Assembly: GCA_035473395.1 (NCBI GenBank)
Contig: DATIOF010000185.1
Location: forward strand, 1-10,173
From: AC-32 sp035473395
GTDB lineage: Bacteria; Actinomycetota; Thermoleophilia; Gaiellales; Gaiellaceae
DNA length: 10,173 nt
Reading direction: 5' to 3'
Shown piece by piece: positions 6,500 through 10,173 of the stretch (positions are counted from its first letter, which is position 1; each line of letters begins with the position of its first letter). Under the pieces are notes generated by a model. The model ran no database searches. It was not told where the DNA came from and saw only the letters and a program-made list of their open reading frames with translations. Position numbers and translations under genes: made by a program.

Positions 6500-6807
6500 C
6501 GTGCTCCTTTCGTGCGTTCGACGACCTGGGCGAAGCGGTCGAGCCGCTGCAGCCACGTGCTGATCCCCTCGAAGGCGTACGGCACGAGCATGCAGCGGCG
6601 GGCTCGGCCGACCTTCTCGGTGGTGACGAGCTCCGCCTCCTCGAGCAGCCGGATGTGCTTCCGCATTCCGGTCAGCGACATGCCAAACGGCTCAGCGAGC
6701 TCGCTGATCGTGGCGCTGCCGGCGCCGAGCCGTTCGAGCACGGCACGCCGGGTCGGGTCGCCCAGGGCGGTGAAGGCACGGTCGACGCTGGTCTGATACT
6801 GAACCAT
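6496..6807 (-). CDS. ArsR-family winged-helix transcriptional regulator
   Basis: The protein has 103 aa. It opens with FTALGDPTRRAVLERL (12-27), the usual ArsR signature. A helix-turn-helix follows at ATISELAEPFGMSLTGMRKHIRLLEEAELV (32-61), then the wing TTEKVGRARRCMLV and a C-terminal helix starting at W85. The ArsR metal-binding ELCVCDL motif is absent, so it belongs to the group that pairs with AHSA1/SRPBCC genes rather than to classical metal sensors. The start ATG at 6807 has no Shine-Dalgarno; TACACT lies 7 nt upstream, so the mRNA is probably leaderless. TTG 6810 is a possible alternative. Its stop overlaps the next gene start as ATGA. An inverted repeat over the promoter and start codon suggests autoregulation. 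Confidence 0.92.
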   Translation of the reverse strand: MVQYQTSVDRAFTALGDPTRRAVLERLGAGSATISELAEPFGMSLTGMRKHIRLLEEAELVTTEKVGRARRCMLVPYAFEGISTWLQRLDRFAQVVERTKGAR

Positions 6808-6817
6808 CAAGTTCAGT
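6798..6817. promoter_or_regulatory. Candidate ArsR autoregulatory operator (7+7 bp inverted repeat)
   Basis: ACTGAAC (6798-6804) and GTTCAGT (6811-6817) are perfect inverted arms around a 6-bp centre. The repeat covers the regulator's start codon and the last three bases of its -10 box. A dimer bound here would block transcription of the three-gene operon. Arm length and position fit ArsR-type operators; binding is inference. Confidence 0.5.
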
Positions 6818-6820
6818 GTA
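6815..6820 (-). promoter_or_regulatory. Probable extended -10 promoter (TGC-TACACT) of the ArsR operon
   Basis: On the minus strand TACACT is preceded by TGC, an extended -10 form that can work without a good -35; none is seen at 16-18 bp. It lies 7 nt before ATG 6807 and 4 nt after the recQ stop codon on the same strand. Confidence 0.5.
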
Positions 6821-6824
6821 GCAG

Positions 6825-8417
6825 CTATGCCTTTCGCAAGAGCTGTCGCTCGACGACGAGCGGGACGAGGAGGTCGCGGTAGCCGTGCTCGTCGAAGAGC
6901 ACCGTCAGCTGATCGCCGTCGTAGCGCTGCACGGTTCCTTCGCCCCAGCGCTCGCTCGTGACCCGCTCGCCGACGGCGAACGGCTCCTGCGGCACCGACT
7001 CGCTGGGCGAAGCGAGGTCGTTGTCGCAGTTCCCGCACGGGGGCTCGTAGGCCTGGCCGAAGTAGGAGAGCAGGAACGACCGCCGGCAGCCGGTGTGCTC
7101 CGCGTAGCGGCGCATCATGTCGAGGCGCGAGCGCTCGACCTCGTCTTCGCGCTTCGTCTCCTCCTCCGAGGCCTTGACTGCGGCGTCGACACTGAGCGCG
7201 CCGGTCCAGCGCACCCCGCCGTCGGGATCCCAGGCAGCCGCGCCGAGATCGACGAGGCGGACGAGCGCGGACGTCGTGCCGCGCGTCGGCGGCAGGTCGG
7301 CGCCGGCGGCCAGCACCGCGGCGGCCCGCGCCACGGCCTTCCCCGAGACGCTGCGCCCCGCCAGATGGACGGCGGCACCGAAATCCTGCGGGCGGAACAG
7401 CAGGCGGGCGTGCGCCGGCTGATCGTCGCGGCCGGCGCGACCGAGCTCCTGGTAGTACGCGTCGAGCGACGGCGGCGGGTCGACGTGCAGCACCCAGCGC
7501 ACGTCTGGCTTGTCGATGCCCATCCCGAACGCCACGGTCGCGGCGACGATTCGAACCGAGCCGTCGAGAAAGGCCGTCATCGCCGCACGGCGCGCCTTCG
7601 GCGTCAGCCCGGCGTGGTAGAGCGTGACGGAATGACCGGCGGCGCCGAACATGTCCTGCGCGGCTTCGGCGGCAGCGTGGGTCGCTGCGTAGACGATCCC
7701 GGGTCCTTGCAGCTCGCCGGCCGCAGCGACGAGCTCGCGGTGCTTGTCCTCGACCGTCAGCAGCCGCCGCGCCGAGAGCGCGATGTGCGGCCGGTCGAAG
7801 TCGCCGACGACCACCTCTGGCTCGCGCAGCCCGAGGCGGCGGACGATCTCGTCCCGCACCGGCTGAGCGGCGGTGGCCGTGAGCGCGATCCGCACCGGCA
7901 CCTCGAGGAACTCCGCCTGCGAGCTGAGCCGCAGGTAGTCGGGCCTGAAGTCGTGACCCCACTGGCTGATCAGATGCGCCTCGTCGACGGCGAACAGGCC
8001 CGGCCTGGCCTGCCGGAGCACGTCGAGCGTCTCGCGGTTGGCGAGCTGCTCCGGCGAGAGGAAGACGAACGTGTCGGGCCCGGAAGAGGCGGCCAGCGCC
8101 GCCGCGTGCTCGCGCGGCGACTGGTGCGAGTTGAGCACGATCGAGTCGAGGCCAGCGGCGCGCAGATGCGCAAGCTGGTCGTCCTGCAGCGCGATCAGCG
8201 GCGAGACGACGACCGTCGGGCCCGTTCGGAGCATCCCGGCCAGCTCGTAGATCGCCGACTTCCCGCCCCCGGTCGGCAGTACGGCCAGCACGTCGCGGCC
8301 GCCGGCCAGCGCCTCCGCCGCGCGCAGCTGTCCGGGCCGCAGCTGCTCGAAGCCGAGCCGCTCCCGGGCGAGCTCCTCGATCACGACTCCGCCCGGCCGG
8401 GCGCCATCGGTAGTCAC
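6825..8417 (-). CDS. recQ: RecQ-family ATP-dependent DNA helicase with Tudor-like C-terminal domain
   Basis: The product has 530 aa from GTG 8417. Helicase motifs in order: motif 0 FEQLRPGQ (23-30), Walker A LPTGGGKS (47-54), DEAH (145-148) followed by the RecQ aromatic-rich loop LISQWGHDFRPDY, TATA (180-183), a motif V-like VAFGMGIDKPDVR (295-307) and QELGRAGRD (323-331). A short winged-helix-like stretch with W396 and W404 covers about 375-410. The zinc module has C444, C461 and C464, but the fourth ligand position is D467. Residues about 480-525 (FAVGERVTSERWGEGTV onward) are a Tudor-like domain like that at the UvrD/PcrA C-terminus; there is no HRDC domain. RecQ unwinds 3'-to-5' in recombination and repair. 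A TACGGT box 6 nt before the GTG supports the start as leaderless; a downstream in-frame GTG at codon 12 is less likely. Divergent from the PLP enzyme. Confidence 0.93.
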   Translation of the reverse strand: MTTDGARPGGVVIEELARERLGFEQLRPGQLRAAEALAGGRDVLAVLPTGGGKSAIYELAGMLRTGPTVVVSPLIALQDDQLAHLRAAGLDSIVLNSHQSPREHAAALAASSGPDTFVFLSPEQLANRETLDVLRQARPGLFAVDEAHLISQWGHDFRPDYLRLSSQAEFLEVPVRIALTATAAQPVRDEIVRRLGLREPEVVVGDFDRPHIALSARRLLTVEDKHRELVAAAGELQGPGIVYAATHAAAEAAQDMFGAAGHSVTLYHAGLTPKARRAAMTAFLDGSVRIVAATVAFGMGIDKPDVRWVLHVDPPPSLDAYYQELGRAGRDDQPAHARLLFRPQDFGAAVHLAGRSVSGKAVARAAAVLAAGADLPPTRGTTSALVRLVDLGAAAWDPDGGVRWTGALSVDAAVKASEEETKREDEVERSRLDMMRRYAEHTGCRRSFLLSYFGQAYEPPCGNCDNDLASPSESVPQEPFAVGERVTSERWGEGTVQRYDGDQLTVLFDEHGYRDLLVPLVVERQLLRKA

Positions 8418-8423
8418 GCTCCC

Positions 8424-8429
8424 ACCGTA
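8424..8429 (-). promoter_or_regulatory. Possible -10 box (TACGGT) for recQ
   Basis: On the minus strand TACGGT fits TANNNT and ends 6 nt before GTG 8417. The intervening GGGAGC is too close to the start to act as a normal Shine-Dalgarno. Confidence 0.35.
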
Positions 8430-8474
8430 CGGTCCGGCGGTGAGCGCCGCTCGTTCGGACCTGCCTGACCGCCG

Positions 8475-8480
8475 TAGGCT
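8475..8480 (+). promoter_or_regulatory. Possible -10 box (TAGGCT) for the cysteine-synthase-family gene
   Basis: TAGGCT fits TANNNT. A weak TTCGGA -35 (8454-8459) lies 15 bp upstream. Transcription would start about 25 nt before ATG 8512 and include its GGAGG ribosome site, unlike the leaderless genes around it. Confidence 0.3.
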
Positions 8481-8511
8481 GGTACCGGGTGCGTGGTGCT
8501 GGAGGTGGGGG

Positions 8512-9441
8512 ATGGACCGACCAGGCGGGCTCTCGGCGATCGGCGATACGCCCGTGGTCCGGCTGACACGCATGGCCGATGACAACTGCGCCGAGGTCTG
8601 GGTGAAGATGGAGGCAGCCAACCCGACCGGCTCGTACAAGGACCGGATGGCGCAGGCGATGATCGAGGCGGCCGAGGCCGACGGCCGCCTGCGACCAGGC
8701 CAGCCGGTCGTCGAGTACACCGGCGGGAGCACCGGCTCGTCCCTGGCGTTCGTGTGCGCGGTGAAGGGCTATCCGCTGCGGATCGTGTCATCCGACGCGT
8801 TCGCCGAGGAGAAGATCCGGACGATGCGGGCGTTCGGCGCCGAGGTCGAGCTGATATCGAGTCCCGACGGCATCACGCCCGGTCTGATCCCGTCGATGAT
8901 GCGCAGGGCAGCCGAGATCGCCGCGCAGACGGGCGCGTTCGCCACCGATCAGTTCAACAACGCCGACATGATCGAGGGCTACCGGCGGCTCGGCGAGGAA
9001 CTGGTCGTCCAGTTGCCCGGGTCACCGCCGATCGGCGCGTTCTGCAGCTACGTCGGCACCGCAGGCTGCTTCCTCGGTGTCAGCCGCGCGCTGGCCGCCG
9101 CGCGACCCGGGCTCCACCGGGCCGTTGTCGAGCCCGCCGAATCGGCCGTGCTCTCGGGCGGTCCGCCCGGCACCCACCACATCGAGGGCGGCGGCATCGG
9201 CCAGCGCCCGCCTCAGCTGCATCCCGCCGACTACGACGAGGTCATCGCCATCCCCGAGGCCAGGGCGTTCGCCACGGCCCGCCAGGGCGCCCGCGACGAG
9301 GGCATCTTCTCCGGGCCGTCCACCGGCGCGAACCTCGCCGCCGCGCTGGATATCGCCCGCCGACTCGGTCCCGGCCACCGCGTGGTCACCCTCCAGGTCG
9401 ACAGCGGCCTGAAGTACCTCGCCGGTCCGCTCTACTCCTAG
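8512..9441 (+). CDS. PLP-dependent cysteine-synthase-family enzyme
   Basis: The protein has 309 aa. ATG 8512 is set by GGAGG (8501-8505) with 6-nt spacing; longer open-frame readings upstream are not protein-like. It is a fold-type II PLP enzyme. The Schiff-base lysine is K43 in NPTGSYKDRMA (37-47). The substrate loop is YTGGSTGSSLA (69-79), the PLP-phosphate loop VGTAGC (181-186), and the cofactor-ring region SGPSTGANLA (267-276). The IGDTPVVRL opening (10-18) is typical of cysteine synthase and cystathionine beta-synthase. The loop has Ser where O-acetylserine sulfhydrylases have Asn (TSGNTG), so the substrate may differ and no symbol is given. Family members join an activated serine or homoserine with sulfide or another nucleophile. 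The gene sits 28 nt before the VOC gene and is divergent from recQ. Confidence 0.88.
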   Translation: MDRPGGLSAIGDTPVVRLTRMADDNCAEVWVKMEAANPTGSYKDRMAQAMIEAAEADGRLRPGQPVVEYTGGSTGSSLAFVCAVKGYPLRIVSSDAFAEEKIRTMRAFGAEVELISSPDGITPGLIPSMMRRAAEIAAQTGAFATDQFNNADMIEGYRRLGEELVVQLPGSPPIGAFCSYVGTAGCFLGVSRALAAARPGLHRAVVEPAESAVLSGGPPGTHHIEGGGIGQRPPQLHPADYDEVIAIPEARAFATARQGARDEGIFSGPSTGANLAAALDIARRLGPGHRVVTLQVDSGLKYLAGPLYS

Positions 9442-9457
9442 CCCGCTGGCTGCGGAG

Positions 9458-9463
9458 CATACT
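9458..9463 (+). promoter_or_regulatory. Possible -10 box (CATACT) for the VOC gene
   Basis: CATACT matches the -10 consensus at 4 of 6 positions and ends 6 nt before ATG 9470. The overlapping TACTGT (9460-9465) is an alternative with a gap of 4 nt. There is no Shine-Dalgarno. Confidence 0.3.
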
Positions 9464-9469
9464 GTCGGC

Positions 9470-9841
9470 ATGCCTGTCCGACTCCACCACATCGTCGTTG
9501 ACACTCACGATCTGCCCGGCCTGGCCCGGTTCTGGACGCGGGCGCTCGGCTGGAAGGTCCTGTCCGAGCGGGAGAACGAGATCGTCATCGGGACCGATGA
9601 GAACGCACCGGTCGGCATATGCTTCATGCCGGTCACCGACCCCAAGACGGTTAAGAACCGCCTGCATCTCGACCTCACCACCAGCGCCGCGGACCGCGAT
9701 CAGGAGATCGACCGCCTTCTCGCGCTCGGGGCGCAGCGGGTGGACATCGGGCAGACCGGGGCCGAGTCCTGGACCGTCCTGGCCGACCCCGAGGGCAACG
9801 AGTTCTGCGTCGTGCGCCCGAAGGACACGCTCATCGGCTAA
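9470..9841 (+). CDS. VOC (glyoxalase/bleomycin-resistance fold) family protein
   Basis: The protein has 123 aa and a complete single VOC unit made of two beta-alpha-beta-beta-beta modules. RLHHIVVDTHDLPGLARFWTRALGWKV (4-30) is the standard first module, and NRLHLDL (63-69) begins the second. WTVLADPEGNEFCVV (101-115) is the typical closing strand pair. Likely metal ligands are H7, H66 and E111, so it could be a metal-dependent lyase, isomerase or dioxygenase, or a binding protein; the substrate is unknown. The 28-nt gap after the PLP enzyme has no Shine-Dalgarno but a -10-like CATACT, so the gene may be expressed both by read-through and from its own leaderless start. Confidence 0.9.
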   Translation: MPVRLHHIVVDTHDLPGLARFWTRALGWKVLSERENEIVIGTDENAPVGICFMPVTDPKTVKNRLHLDLTTSAADRDQEIDRLLALGAQRVDIGQTGAESWTVLADPEGNEFCVVRPKDTLIG

Positions 9842-9912
9842 GCTGCGGGTTGTGTACGGCGGTTCAGCGCTTGGGGTGTCATCGAGGGGCCGACCACGGC
9901 TTCGGGTACTTC

Positions 9913-10173
9913 CTAGCGCAGCACCGGGAACGGTGAGGTGTCGGAACGGCCGGTAGCCGCCTCGATCAGTTCGACGCCCTGAGCCACTTCGGCAAGCAGG
10001 CTAGCCGTATAGGCCAGGGCCGTGCCGGGCAGCGCTGGCGGCTGGCCGAGGGCGCGCTGAACGTCGAGCAGGTGGATGGTCGCCTCCATCAGGATGATGC
10101 GCAGGCCCTCGCCGAGCGTCACACCGGATGGCGCGGGAGGCCAGGGCACCACGAGGTCCGGCCTGGCGGTGCG
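9913..10173 (-). CDS. Maleylpyruvate isomerase / mycothiol-dependent enzyme family protein, C-terminal part (partial)
   Basis: The open frame runs to the right edge with no stop, so the GTG at 10152 is internal and the N-terminal metal-binding DinB-like half lies outside. The visible 86 residues include VPWPP, then TLGEGLRIILMEATIHLLDVQRALG and the ending EAATGRSDTSPFPVLR. The L-x-E-A-x-x-H-x-x-D-x-x-x-A-x-G pattern and the EAATGR...PVLR tail are typical of the actinobacterial family annotated as mycothiol-dependent maleylpyruvate isomerase-like. Most members have no proven substrate. The gene is convergent with the VOC gene; the 71-bp gap holds no convincing terminator hairpin. Confidence 0.65.
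   Translation of the reverse strand, partial: RTARPDLVVPWPPAPSGVTLGEGLRIILMEATIHLLDVQRALGQPPALPGTALAYTASLLAEVAQGVELIEAATGRSDTSPFPVLR

Noticed and set aside
6496..7962. 488-codon minus-strand frame overlapping recQ and arsR
   Set aside because: Only the last 103 codons (from 6807) are protein-like, the ArsR regulator; the rest is out-of-frame recQ sequence.
6885..8468. Plus-strand open frame of 527 codons opposite recQ
   Set aside because: It is the antisense shadow of a gene with every RecQ motif; the translation shows only low-complexity Arg/Val/Gly content.
8418..8732. Upstream extension of the RecQ frame to 8732
   Set aside because: It would overlap the divergent PLP-enzyme gene, and its translation matches nothing in RecQ N-termini, which begin close to FEQLRPGQ.
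9842..9912. Possible terminator between the VOC gene and the convergent partial gene
   Set aside because: Only a 4-bp GCCG/CGGC stem is visible, too weak to annotate.

Overview
This is ordinary, gene-dense chromosome from a high-GC bacterium, almost certainly an actinobacterium. The signs are GC-rich third positions, GTG starts, an ArsR/SRPBCC-type operon, a fragment of a maleylpyruvate-isomerase-like (mycothiol-linked family) protein, and TANNNT -10 boxes placed about 6 nt before start codons, which is the mark of leaderless mRNAs. A deep-branching class such as Thermoleophilia is a guess from overall feel, not something shown here. I see no insertion sequence, phage gene, CRISPR array or integrase.

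Layout, left to right. (1) The first codons of an Ogt/MGMT-like DNA repair protein run off the left edge on the minus strand. Divergent from it are tRNA-Thr(GGT) and, 34 nt later, a secreted PKD-domain protein with a D-glucuronyl C5-epimerase-like C-terminal domain. (2) A convergent D-Ala-D-Ala carboxypeptidase overlaps the epimerase gene by 9 bp. Divergent from the carboxypeptidase is an OmpR-family response regulator overlapping its histidine kinase by 8 nt, followed by an exported HAD class IIIB acid phosphatase. These form a cell-envelope neighbourhood. (3) A long hairpin ends the phosphatase gene and also the convergent three-gene minus-strand operon ArsR regulator - DUF1801 protein - AHSA1/SRPBCC protein. 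(4) Just upstream on the same strand is a RecQ helicase with a Tudor-like C-terminal domain in place of HRDC and an altered zinc-binding motif. (5) Divergent from recQ are a PLP-dependent cysteine-synthase-family enzyme and a VOC (glyoxalase-fold) protein. The window ends in the C-terminus of a convergent maleylpyruvate-isomerase-like protein.

No whole new system stands out. The most useful signals are regulatory. Seven genes have a -10-like hexamer 6-7 nt before the start codon and no usable Shine-Dalgarno, while internal or SD-led genes do not. The ArsR gene has a 7+7 bp inverted repeat spanning its -10 box and start codon. The SRPBCC gene appears to lack a canonical start upstream of its first beta-strand and may initiate at CTG by coupling to the DUF1801 stop. 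No intergenic stretch reaches 300 bases; the longest are about 95 bp and hold promoters or the terminator.
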